From NCBI GenBank assembly GCA_031288435.1, contig JAITRK010000005.1:1-9437 (forward strand): a DNA stretch of 9,437 nucleotides, read 5' to 3'. This DNA comes from Holosporaceae bacterium. GTDB taxonomy: Bacteria; Pseudomonadota; Alphaproteobacteria; UBA3830. The notes under the pieces were generated by a model. The model was not told where the DNA came from. It worked only from the letters and a program-made list of their open reading frames with translations, and searched no databases. This document shows, one piece after another, positions 1-6,349 of the stretch; position 1 is the first letter of the stretch; the number at the start of each line of letters is the position of its first letter. Both the position numbers and the translations under genes were made by a program.

Positions 1-203
1 TGAGCAATTTGCAGATCAATGAATGGTACAGCCTTGCCATGGCCAACGGAGCGGTGGGCGGCAAGCTCGTGGGAGCCGGCGGCGGAGGTTTCCTGATGTT
101 CCTGGCGGACGACGGCATAAAATTGCGCCGCGCAATGAACGCCGCCGGCCTGGAGGAAGTGCGATTTCACTTCGATTTTGGCGGCGCCAAGACTTTGTTC
201 TGA
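1..203 (+). CDS. GHMP-family sugar kinase, C-terminal fragment (probable D-glycero-alpha-D-manno-heptose 7-phosphate kinase)
   Basis: Only the last ~66 codons are present; the reading frame is open from base 3 and stops at 201-203, so the gene begins outside the window. The visible part contains the glycine-rich GGKLVGAGGGGFLMFL, which is GHMP motif 3, the loop that completes the phosphate-binding site in the C-terminal domain of galactokinase/homoserine kinase/mevalonate kinase relatives. The ending FHFDFGGAKTLF resembles the end of HddA-type heptose 7-phosphate kinases, cytosolic enzymes that phosphorylate C1 of D,D-heptose 7-phosphate on the way to ADP- or GDP-heptose for LPS or S-layer glycans. 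Family membership is clear from the motif; the heptose substrate is inferred from the similarity of the tail and could be another sugar. An LPS-heptose role would fit the Gram-negative envelope implied by the neighbouring barrel protein. The downstream tlc gene is 123 bp away and not obviously co-transcribed. Confidence 0.78.
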   Translation, partial: SNLQINEWYSLAMANGAVGGKLVGAGGGGFLMFLADDGIKLRRAMNAAGLEEVRFHFDFGGAKTLF

Positions 204-315
204 AGGATTTCTTGTGCTTTGAAATCTCCCGCTGCGTCTTTTCCACGTGACTTTTGCCAATTTTTTTTGCTTTTTTCTGCGTGATGTGATACCGTGCGCC
301 GCTTTGCGATTAATC

Positions 316-320
316 AGGAG
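316..320 (+). promoter_or_regulatory. Ribosome binding site of tlc
   Basis: AGGAG lies six bases before the ATG at 327. It fixes that codon as the start of the translocase. The preceding 204-315 stretch is T-rich with no convincing -35/-10 pair or terminator hairpin that I can see. Confidence 0.7.
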
Positions 321-326
321 AATTGA

Positions 327-1778
327 ATGTCCGCTAATAAAAAGAACAAAGAAGAGGAATTTGTCGGCTGGAGGTCAATACTTTGGCCGATTTATCCGAC
401 GGAGCTCAAGAAATTTCTTCCCATGGCCATAATGATGCTGTGCATACTGTTTAATTACAGCGTGCTGAGGGGCCTGAAGGACTCTCTCGTGTTCATTAAT
501 ATGGGAGAGGACGCAGTTCCAACGCTGAAATTGTGGTTTGTGTTGCCGGCGGCGGTGCTATTTATGCTAATCTACTCCAAATTATCCAATATTTTTTCCA
601 AGAATTCGGTGTTCTATATAGTGGTGGCTTTTTTTCTGGGATACTTTTTGCTTTTTGCTCTCGTTCTGTACCCCTTCCATCAATTTTTAACCATTGACTT
701 CTCGGGAGCCAGTGTGTTCTGGAAAAAACTGCTGATTCCGGTCGGCTGTTGGGTGTTTTCATCCTTCTACGTCGTAGCAGAACTTTGGGGCAGCGCTATG
801 GTTAGCCTGATGTTCTGGCGTTTCGCCAACGACGTCACTTCGCTAAAACAATCCAAACGGTTTTATTCCATGTTTGGGTTTGTGGCCAACAGCTCCCTGA
901 TAATCTCTGGAACCGTTTTAAAAGCCATAAAGGACATTAATCTGATTTTGATTATTGCCGCCGTGTCGTGCCTTGTCATCATGGGAATTTACTATTGGTT
1001 GAACAATTATGTGCTCACAGATCCGCGTTTCTTGAGCCCTGACAGCCTGAAAAAACAGAAAGCAAAAATGAAATTAGATCTGAAAGAAAGCTTGAAGTAC
1101 ATCATTAAGTCAAAGTACTTGGGGTTCATTGTGCTGTTGGTTGTTTGCTATGGCACCAGCATAAACCTGGTCGAGGTCATGTGGAAGGGACAGGCGAAGC
1201 TGCTGTACCGCACGGAGGCTGAGTTCAGCGGGTTTATGGGGGGCTTGCAGATATGGACCGGCATTGCGGCCATAATATGCATGTTGGTGGGAGCTAACAT
1301 CCTCAGAAGGTGTTCCTGGTTTACGGCGGCGATTATCACGCCTCTGATGATATTTGTAACCGGATTAATCTTTTTCGGATGCATAATATTCAAAGACGCG
1401 CTGGCTCCTGTGGTTACGGCCTGGGGAGGATTAACTGTTCTCGGAGTGATAACCTCCGTTGGACTACTGCAAAATGTGCTGGGCAAGGGAACGAAGTACT
1501 CTCTCTTCGATTCCACCAAAGAAATGAGCTACATTCCGCTGGATGACGAGTTGAAATCGAAGGGAAAAGCCGCCGTCGACGTCATAGGCGGCCGAGCTGG
1601 CAAATCCGGAGGTGCCGCCATACAGTTTTTGCTGCTGAACGTAATGTTCGTCGGCTCGAATCTGGTGGAGTTGGTGTCGATTCTGGCGGCAATATTTGTG
1701 ATTATTCTGAGTTTGTGGTTCTATGCAGTTTCCGGACTGAATAAGCAGTTCCTGAAAATAACCAATACCGATAAATAG
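327..1778 (+). CDS. tlc: ATP/ADP translocase (nucleotide transport protein, Tlc/NTT family)
   Basis: This inner-membrane antiporter exchanges host ATP for bacterial ADP (the energy-parasite function); some paralogues carry other nucleotides. The 483 residues are close to the usual ~500 and show about twelve hydrophobic segments, beginning near residues 31-49, 70-90 and 96-117 and ending near 449-469. Conserved family blocks are all present: NYSVLRGLKDSL (residues 43-54, with K51), VVAELWGSAM (149-158, E152), NLVEVMWKGQ (280-289, E283) and the long block at 395-430 with DSTKEMSYIPLDDELK and GKSGG (K426). These charged residues sit at positions equivalent, as I recall them, to Lys155, Glu245, Glu385 and Lys527 of Arabidopsis NTT1, which are needed for transport. 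No N-terminal extension or fused domain is present. The gene looks intact and functional. Exact substrate (ATP/ADP versus other nucleotides) cannot be told from sequence, since several paralogues often coexist in one genome. Confidence 0.97.
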   Translation: MSANKKNKEEEFVGWRSILWPIYPTELKKFLPMAIMMLCILFNYSVLRGLKDSLVFINMGEDAVPTLKLWFVLPAAVLFMLIYSKLSNIFSKNSVFYIVVAFFLGYFLLFALVLYPFHQFLTIDFSGASVFWKKLLIPVGCWVFSSFYVVAELWGSAMVSLMFWRFANDVTSLKQSKRFYSMFGFVANSSLIISGTVLKAIKDINLILIIAAVSCLVIMGIYYWLNNYVLTDPRFLSPDSLKKQKAKMKLDLKESLKYIIKSKYLGFIVLLVVCYGTSINLVEVMWKGQAKLLYRTEAEFSGFMGGLQIWTGIAAIICMLVGANILRRCSWFTAAIITPLMIFVTGLIFFGCIIFKDALAPVVTAWGGLTVLGVITSVGLLQNVLGKGTKYSLFDSTKEMSYIPLDDELKSKGKAAVDVIGGRAGKSGGAAIQFLLLNVMFVGSNLVELVSILAAIFVIILSLWFYAVSGLNKQFLKITNTDK

Positions 1779-1782
1779 AACA

Positions 1783-1814
1783 CAGCACGCAGTCCCCTAG
1801 AGATCTGCGTGCTG
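1783..1814. terminator. Hairpin between convergent genes, probable bidirectional terminator
   Basis: A perfect 10-bp inverted repeat, CAGCACGCAG (1783-1792) and CTGCGTGCTG (1805-1814), encloses a 12-base loop. It starts five bases after the tlc stop and lies 27 bases beyond the stop of the opposing barrel gene. Downstream bases on the plus strand are T-rich but interrupted (about 1822-1840), so the U-tract is imperfect. Position between two convergent genes supports shared termination. Confidence 0.65.
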
Positions 1815-1841
1815 CCATTCGTCATTTTCGGCTTTATTTTG

Positions 1842-2504
1842 TTAGTATTTCACGTGGTAGACGACCAGCACTCTGGAATTCACCGTATGGCCGCGCACTA
1901 GCTTATAGGTATCGTTGCTTTTGTTGTTCTCGCATCTATATTCCAAATCGCCGCGCAACGAAATCTTTCCGCCAAACATTTTTTCCGCGCCAAATCCGAA
2001 AAACGGAGCAAATTTTGCGTTGGTCAGCTTCCAGTCAGTGTACTCCAGCATGGATTTCGCGTAAGTGACGCCGCCTCTCAAGAAAAACAGCGTGCAGGCA
2101 GCAGATCCTGGAATCCCGATCCTGAAGCCAAGCGACGGCGCTATCCCATTATTGCGCATTTTCACGTCTACGCCGTCCAATTTTTGGTCGGCACGTTTTG
2201 TCTTCGCAAAATCAACCAAAACTTCGCCGCCCAAGTATATGCGATAGGCGGACATGCTCTTGCCGGATCCAAAGATTATTGTTCCCATGAAGCGATCGTT
2301 GCTTTTGGATACCTCATGACCTGTCCCCAATGACTTGGCAGTATCCTTGGAGCAAAAGGCATATCCGCCGCCCGCTCCAAAGAAAATACCGCCCAGAGAA
2401 TCGCCCTCGTAGGCCGCCGAATCGCCGCCTTCCCCATCCGCGAAAATCTCGCCGGCGGAAGCCACCGCCAACGCTGCGGTCGCAGCAAATATTATTTTTT
2501 TCAT
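1842..2504 (-). CDS. Small outer-membrane beta-barrel protein (Opacity/OmpA-like porin type)
   Basis: The 220-residue product starts MKKIIFAATAALAVASAGEIFADG, a clear Sec signal peptide with likely cleavage after ASA or IFA. The mature part begins with GGIFFGAGGGYAF, alternates short amphipathic strands (for example YRIYLGGEVLVDFA, GIAPSLGFRIGI, TLFFLRGGVTYA, FAPFFGFGAEKMF, ISLRGDLEYRCE) and ends VLVVYHVKY, an aromatic-terminated last strand as recognised by the BAM machinery. This is the layout of eight-stranded Opa/OmpA-like barrels, often surface adhesins or immune-exposed proteins in host-associated bacteria. The open frame extends 31 codons further upstream, but GGAG at 2511-2514 is placed six bases from the ATG at 2504, the signal peptide begins there, and a candidate promoter lies within the extension. 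The specific function is not recognisable. It is convergent with tlc and divergent from the secreted-protein gene. Confidence 0.85.
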   Translation of the reverse strand: MKKIIFAATAALAVASAGEIFADGEGGDSAAYEGDSLGGIFFGAGGGYAFCSKDTAKSLGTGHEVSKSNDRFMGTIIFGSGKSMSAYRIYLGGEVLVDFAKTKRADQKLDGVDVKMRNNGIAPSLGFRIGIPGSAACTLFFLRGGVTYAKSMLEYTDWKLTNAKFAPFFGFGAEKMFGGKISLRGDLEYRCENNKSNDTYKLVRGHTVNSRVLVVYHVKY

Positions 2505-2540
2505 ATCACTCTCCATAAACAAGTAAAAAGCTACATAAAT

Positions 2541-2569
2541 TTTATGGATAAAACAACCAGCCTTGTCAA
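2541..2569 (-). promoter_or_regulatory. Candidate sigma-70 promoter of the barrel gene
   Basis: Read on the minus strand, a perfect TTGACA (2569 to 2564) is followed after 17 bases by CATAAA (2546 to 2541). TAAAAT at 2544-2539 is an alternative -10 with a 19-base spacer. Transcription would begin near 2534, giving a leader of about 30 bases before the ATG at 2504. Confidence 0.5.
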
Positions 2570-2710
2570 AGGAAAACGTCGAGTGTTGCCCAAACACATC
2601 ATGGGGCTCCTAGCAAGTTGGATATGGAGATTTTTTTAACGAAAGCGCAATCGTTCTTCAGGCAACTTTTTATTCGCCCAGCGGCATTATTTACAATTTT
2701 GCAAAAACAC

Positions 2711-2739
2711 TTGACATAACCAAACAGCAGCATTATAAT
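2711..2739 (+). promoter_or_regulatory. Consensus sigma-70 promoter of the poly-serine secreted protein gene
   Basis: TTGACA (2711-2716) and TATAAT (2734-2739) match the consensus at all twelve positions with the optimal 17-base spacer. The predicted start of transcription is near 2746, about 38 bases before the chosen ATG at 2784. This argues that the in-frame ATGs at 2748 and 2751 are not the translation start, because they would lie at the very 5' end of the message. Confidence 0.85.
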
Positions 2740-2783
2740 GGTCGCCGATGATGTATTTTTCTTTAGGATATAGGATAATAAAA

Positions 2784-4451
2784 ATGAAAAAGAAAACGAA
2801 TGTTCTGCTCGTTGCTCCTCTGCTGGCAACACTGTGGCCGGTTTTCGGTATGAACCAAGACCAACGTTTGACGCTGCCTAGCGAGAAGGGCTACAATCGA
2901 GTTACTGGAGGAGTTGCAGGCTGGCCCGCTGAAATGAACTTTATTAAAAGCGACTTGATCGACGCATCCAACGAAGTGATGCGTGCGGCTGGCTATTCGG
3001 AGGGAAAGACCGGACAGTTTCCGTACACCAAAGACTTTGAAGCTGCGAAAGAAGTGCTGAAAACTCGAATGGCCGACCAGCAACATCCAGCTAGCAAAGA
3101 AGCTAAAGAAACGCTGGAAGCGTTTTCGAATATTTTTGGTATATACAGGAACGGCTACGAGCCGCGGCTTACCGCCCAAACCAGTTCGCCATCCAGAACC
3201 GTCCCAGTGATGCCGACGGTGAATCAGTATGGAACACTTACCGGAGACCTAGCGGCTATGACGGGTAGGTGCGGCCTGACTGGAAATGAACCAGCTTACA
3301 GAAATCTTAGAGAGGCCGTAGAAGGTGGATATATCTACGGAGCGAAGAAAGCGGTTAACCAGCATAATGGCGCCACCTGCGTGCGGGGAACCAACCTTCC
3401 GGATAAGGAGACCTACGAAAGTGCTGTGGATTTCCTGACGTGGGAAGTGGAGATGAAAAAAGATACGACAGCGCAACTGCACCTCAACAACATCGCCATA
3501 CGCTATTGGGAAGCTATGGTGTTAGCATACGAGACGGAAAAAAAGTCGTCCAGTTCATCCAGCTCGTCCAGTTCGTCATCCTATTCTGTTCCTTCCAGCT
3601 CGAGGACGCAAAAGATGCCGCAGGTGACGCCGGAAAGACGCATCAACACGGAGGTCATACCGACCCCAGAGCAGGAGGCGACCGTCGCGAACCTAAAAAA
3701 AGAATTAGAAGGAAAGTTTAAAGAACTTTTGTTTGTGAGCCTTTATTGCGCTGCGCAAGCCCTGAGAATCGGTTCCTATGCTCGTACATATCCAGACAAT
3801 TTCGTGCTGATGTGGGCCGGAGAAACAATCTTGGGGAACGTGGATAAAAATTACTTCTTGAGTCTGTTGGGAGGCGGCGGAGGACGTGGTAATGAGAATG
3901 CGAAATTCATCATGGTAGTCCAAAGACATGACAAAGCGTCAACGCACTACGATGCGAAAATAGATGCATCGCAAGCCGACCCGACTCTACAACTGATACC
4001 ACAACCTTACTATTCACGGTTAGACGCGCCGTGGCAGGGTCAGGTAATGTATTCGATGAGAACGTTCTCGCAGGCGTACGATAGGCCCCTTGAGAAACTA
4101 ATTGAGTCGTCTGTCATCACCTTCGGACCGCATAACTACTCGGTTCATACGCATACGGGACCGGATGGCCAGCTGGTGCGAAGATATGATGATCCGAATC
4201 AGCCCGAGTACATACTTTCCCCACACTACCCTAACAGCGGAGTGGACGGAATTTGCCCGCACGCGAAGGGGACTGGATGGACGATGGCTGTGCTGAGGAT
4301 GGAGGAGAGCGGAGGGGAAGAGGTTTACGCAATAATAGTCGTGCTTCCGGATGCGGTCACGGGTAATGACGCACTAAGGGAACTGGCATTATGGATGCCA
4401 CCGAAATTGAGACAACTTCTGGCAGACATCCTCCGAATAAATAAGCTCTGA
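2784..4451 (+). CDS. Predicted secreted protein of unknown family with poly-serine linker
   Basis: I do not recognise a family for this 555-residue protein. It opens MKKKTNVLLVAPLLATLWPVFG, a Sec-type signal peptide, so export to the periplasm or beyond is likely. The frame begins at 2748, but the consensus promoter and an AGGATA-type ribosome site (2775-2780) favour the ATG at 2784. The N-terminal part (about 25-250) is hydrophilic and mixed helical. Residues 255-266 are twelve consecutive serines followed by YSVPSSSR, an unstructured linker. The C-terminal part (about 285-555) looks like a separate globular domain; it includes a GGGGG turn near residue 364, a histidine-containing stretch HNYSVHTHTGPDG, and ICPHAKGTGW. 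No transmembrane segment follows the signal. Codon use resembles the upstream chromosomal genes rather than the A+T-rich element genes. Its strong promoter suggests abundant product. No function is assigned; a host-interaction role would be a guess. Confidence 0.85.
   Translation: MKKKTNVLLVAPLLATLWPVFGMNQDQRLTLPSEKGYNRVTGGVAGWPAEMNFIKSDLIDASNEVMRAAGYSEGKTGQFPYTKDFEAAKEVLKTRMADQQHPASKEAKETLEAFSNIFGIYRNGYEPRLTAQTSSPSRTVPVMPTVNQYGTLTGDLAAMTGRCGLTGNEPAYRNLREAVEGGYIYGAKKAVNQHNGATCVRGTNLPDKETYESAVDFLTWEVEMKKDTTAQLHLNNIAIRYWEAMVLAYETEKKSSSSSSSSSSSSYSVPSSSRTQKMPQVTPERRINTEVIPTPEQEATVANLKKELEGKFKELLFVSLYCAAQALRIGSYARTYPDNFVLMWAGETILGNVDKNYFLSLLGGGGGRGNENAKFIMVVQRHDKASTHYDAKIDASQADPTLQLIPQPYYSRLDAPWQGQVMYSMRTFSQAYDRPLEKLIESSVITFGPHNYSVHTHTGPDGQLVRRYDDPNQPEYILSPHYPNSGVDGICPHAKGTGWTMAVLRMEESGGEEVYAIIVVLPDAVTGNDALRELALWMPPKLRQLLADILRINKL
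3549..3602 (+). repeat. Imperfect 9-base tandem repeat encoding the serine run
   Basis: Three adjacent nonamers of the form TCC AGY TCN (3549-3557, 3558-3566, 3567-3575) are followed by more serine codons, and a further TCC AGC TCG sits at 3594-3602. Both serine codon families (TCN and AGY) are used. The tract may have grown by unit duplication and then drifted at third positions, and serine itself appears to be maintained. Confidence 0.7.
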
Positions 4452-4533
4452 GCTAAGGGCGAGAGGGAAGAAGGCATCACCGACGAAACCGGACGCCCCG
4501 GGATGGGAACGTGACACATGCTGGCGCTTCAGG

Positions 4534-4582
4534 CGGCGTCCCCTAGGGAATTCGAATCCCTGTTGCCGCCGTGAGAGGGCGA
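4534..4582 (-). pseudogene. 3' half of tRNA-Glu(CUC), likely attachment-site copy (attL)
   Basis: On the minus strand the following tRNA parts occur in order. The anticodon stem TCGCC/GGCGG (4578-4582 with 4566-4570) encloses the loop CTCTCAC with anticodon CUC at 4573-4575. A four-base variable loop follows (4562-4565). The T arm AGGGA-TTCGAAT-TCCCT spans 4545-4561 and is perfectly paired with a canonical loop. The acceptor 3' strand AGGGGAC (4538-4544) and discriminator G precede CC and then G instead of the final A of CCA. It closely matches the 3' half of bacterial tRNA-Glu. Upstream (4583-4640) there is no D arm and no GTCCCCT to pair with the acceptor strand, so it cannot fold as a tRNA. 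A half-tRNA beside a tyrosine integrase is the signature of the displaced end left after integration into a tRNA gene. Confidence 0.85.
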
Positions 4583-4695
4583 TTATATATGGTATCCTCA
4601 AAACAAACCAGCACCGCTATTCCCTCATAATTCAGCTTTTTATAACACATGCGCCACTCCGCAAACGAACGACATTGCATTAAAACAAACAAAAA

Positions 4696-4717
4696 AATGG
4701 GGGCAGAATGGGGGCAA
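4696..4717 (+). repeat. Tandem 11-base repeat (AATGGGGGCAR x2) upstream of the integrase
   Basis: AATGGGGGCAG (4696-4706) is followed immediately by AATGGGGGCAA (4707-4717). The pair lies between the att half-site and the integrase promoter, its last base five bases from the candidate -35. An 11-base period puts both units on the same DNA face. Likely roles are arm-type integrase or excisionase binding sites, or an operator controlling the integrase. Confidence 0.6.
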
Positions 4718-4721
4718 AAAC

Positions 4722-4750
4722 TTGTATTTTTTTGTAACATCCCCTATATA
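4722..4750 (+). promoter_or_regulatory. Candidate integrase promoter
   Basis: TTGTAT (4722-4727) and TATATA (4745-4750) are separated by exactly 17 bases. Transcription from about 4757 would give a leader of ~40 bases before the integrase ATG. GAGGA at 4780-4784 is the probable ribosome site, with a slightly long 12-base spacer. Confidence 0.5.
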
Positions 4751-4796
4751 TCTATGTAGAGAAAAACTTTGAAAAAAACGAGGATATATAAACATC

Positions 4797-5975
4797 ATGA
4801 CTGAAAGCCCTAAGAAAAACACCAAAATACCTGGACTTCGATATAGGGAACATTCTACCAGAAAACATGGAATGCAAAAAGACAGGTATTTTTTTATACG
4901 ATATATGGTCAAGGGAAAAAGAAAGGAAGAGGGACTGGGATGGCTCTCTGAGGGTTGGACAGAAAAAAAAGCAGCCGCACGCTTGTTTGAATTAAAAGAG
5001 AACAACAGAACCGGTATTGGACACAAAACTCTTGCAGAGAAACGTGAAGCAACCAAGAAAGAAAACGAGAAGGCCGAGAACGAGCAGAAAAAGAAAGTCA
5101 CGGAAGAACGCACATTTTACGACCTGTTTAATCAATATATTGAGCGAGCCAAAGTGGACGAGTCGAAAAAAACCTGCGATACGAAAATGGGTATATTCAG
5201 GAAACGAATTCCCGACAGCCTGAAGCAAAAGGTATTGTCTGAAATAAATATTCAAGACATTGAACCAATAAAGCTAAGCATGATAGACGAAGGCATGGCA
5301 CCGAATTATATCGAAAAAACATTGAACGTCATTACACAGGTATTCAAGTTTGCAATAAACATGTACGGATACGTTGGTGAAATTCCAACATCGAAAATAA
5401 AAGTCCCAAAGAAAGACAATAAAAGGGACAGATTCCTGACGGAAAAAGAGATGGATTTGCTATTGAAAGAGCTTCGTCCTGTTAGTGAGCAATTGCACGA
5501 CATGGCTATCCTTTCGTTATATTGCGGACTGAGAGCCGGAGAAATTTTCAAACTGGAATGGCAACATGTAAACTTCGATAACAACAGAATTCTTCTGAGA
5601 GACCGCAAAAATGGACAAAACATCCAATTACCAATGCATGGCAAGGTAAAGGAAATGCTAATGAACCGACAGCACGCAGAGAACGATTGCAGCGGTTATA
5701 TATTCAAAACTCTCAATAATGAACAAAAGAAAGCAATCTCTTCGAGTTTTAAAAAAGTCGTGCAGAAGCTCGGATTTAATAAAGGCGTAACGGATCCGCG
5801 CCACAAAGTCGTATTCCATACGCTGCGGCACACCTACGCAAGCCGATTGGTCATGAAAGGCGTTGATTTGTACACAACTCAAATTCTGATGGGACATAAG
5901 AACTCGACAATGACCCAACGATACGCACACCTGGCTCCGGAGCATTTGGATAAGGCGGTTAATGTGTTGAAGTGA
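4797..5975 (+). CDS. Tyrosine recombinase/phage integrase
   Basis: This 392-residue site-specific recombinase inserts and excises the element through a 3'-phosphotyrosine intermediate. An N-terminal arm-binding domain (about 10-75, with RYREHSTRKHG and GWLSEGWTEKKAA) is of the AP2-like integrase type. It is followed by a charged helical linker (75-105), a SAM-like core-binding domain (about 107-195) and the catalytic domain (about 212-392). Catalytic residues are complete: R246 (GLRAGE), K271 (DRKNGQ hairpin), H341 and R344 (HTLRH), H367 (LMGHKN) and nucleophile Y376 (RYAHLAPEHL). Length is normal and no frame break is seen, so the enzyme is predicted active. It reads away from the tRNA-Glu half-site about 215 bases upstream, implying tRNA-Glu as its target. 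Its stop codon directly abuts a fragment of another integrase. Confidence 0.96.
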   Translation: MTESPKKNTKIPGLRYREHSTRKHGMQKDRYFFIRYMVKGKRKEEGLGWLSEGWTEKKAAARLFELKENNRTGIGHKTLAEKREATKKENEKAENEQKKKVTEERTFYDLFNQYIERAKVDESKKTCDTKMGIFRKRIPDSLKQKVLSEINIQDIEPIKLSMIDEGMAPNYIEKTLNVITQVFKFAINMYGYVGEIPTSKIKVPKKDNKRDRFLTEKEMDLLLKELRPVSEQLHDMAILSLYCGLRAGEIFKLEWQHVNFDNNRILLRDRKNGQNIQLPMHGKVKEMLMNRQHAENDCSGYIFKTLNNEQKKAISSSFKKVVQKLGFNKGVTDPRHKVVFHTLRHTYASRLVMKGVDLYTTQILMGHKNSTMTQRYAHLAPEHLDKAVNVLK

Positions 5976-5977
5976 TC

Positions 5978-6121
5978 AGCACAGCCATGACCGAGAGGTA
6001 CTCACACCTGGCGCCGGAACATCTCAAGAAAACTGCATCATTACTTGATAAGTATGCTGTTGGTAGATCGTTTTGCGTTTCGAAAGAACTCTATTGTGTG
6101 TCTAAGCGAATTATGGATTAA
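5978..6121 (+). pseudogene. Remnant of a second tyrosine integrase (C-terminal ~47 codons)
   Basis: In a different frame from the integrase, and starting two bases after its TGA, the sequence reads STAMTERYSHLAPEHLKKTA and continues SLLDKYAVGRSF to a TAA at 6119-6121. This parallels the end of the intact enzyme (STMTQRYAHLAPEHLDKAVNVL) and keeps the nucleophilic tyrosine, but differs in many codons and has a longer tail. It is therefore a paralogue's 3' end and not a recent duplication. No catalytic-domain sequence precedes it and no start with a ribosome site is visible, so it should be non-functional. It may mark an earlier element in the same att site, or recombination that replaced the 5' part of an older integrase gene. 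Confidence 0.85.
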
Positions 6122-6245
6122 ATAGGTTAAAATATGAGGAGATATGGCTAAAATCTTAATAATGTAGGCTGTAATTTGTTACATAGATGGAATGGTAAAT
6201 TTGGGGGATTTTCACGAAAAAGAAGCAGTTGATAGCACTGCATCC

Positions 6246-6281
6246 AATATTTCTGTTTGTATTTTTTAAAAAATATTTCTG
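6246..6281. repeat. Palindrome flanked by direct repeats upstream of the Gly/Ala-rich gene
   Basis: A perfect 16-base palindrome, TATTTTTTAAAAAATA (6260-6275), is combined with the direct repeat AATATTTCTG at 6246-6255 and 6272-6281 (26-base period). It lies about 70-100 bases before the ATG at 6350, in the 5' region of the first cargo gene. It could be a regulator's operator, a weak terminator for the integrase region, or simply A+T-rich sequence. The rest of 6122-6349 shows no gene that I can support. Confidence 0.4.
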
Positions 6282-6349
6282 GTTATTAGCTTTTCATAAA
6301 CTCTTATTCAAGATAATGGGTGAAAGTATAAAACCAAAAAAGAGAGAAA

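Noticed and set aside
2505..2597. N-terminal extension of the barrel protein to 2597
   Set aside because: The signal peptide and ribosome site support the start at 2504, and the candidate promoter lies inside the extension.
4545..4561. A tRNA-like T arm on the plus strand
   Set aside because: The near-palindromic hairpin reads as a T arm on both strands, but on the plus strand the TTCGAAT loop is out of register with the stem. Only the minus strand fits.
4534..4600. A complete, functional tRNA-Glu on the minus strand
   Set aside because: The 5' side (4583-4640) has no D arm and no strand complementary to AGGGGAC, so only the 3' half is present.
4640..5113. 157-codon minus-strand frame overlapping the integrase start
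   Set aside because: It is phenylalanine- and serine-rich antisense to lysine-rich integrase codons, with no domain and no ribosome site.
6144..6167. Seven-codon frame (MAKILIM) with a good ribosome site, a possible leader peptide
   Set aside because: It is too short, with no attenuator hairpin or regulatory residue pattern behind it, so chance is likely.
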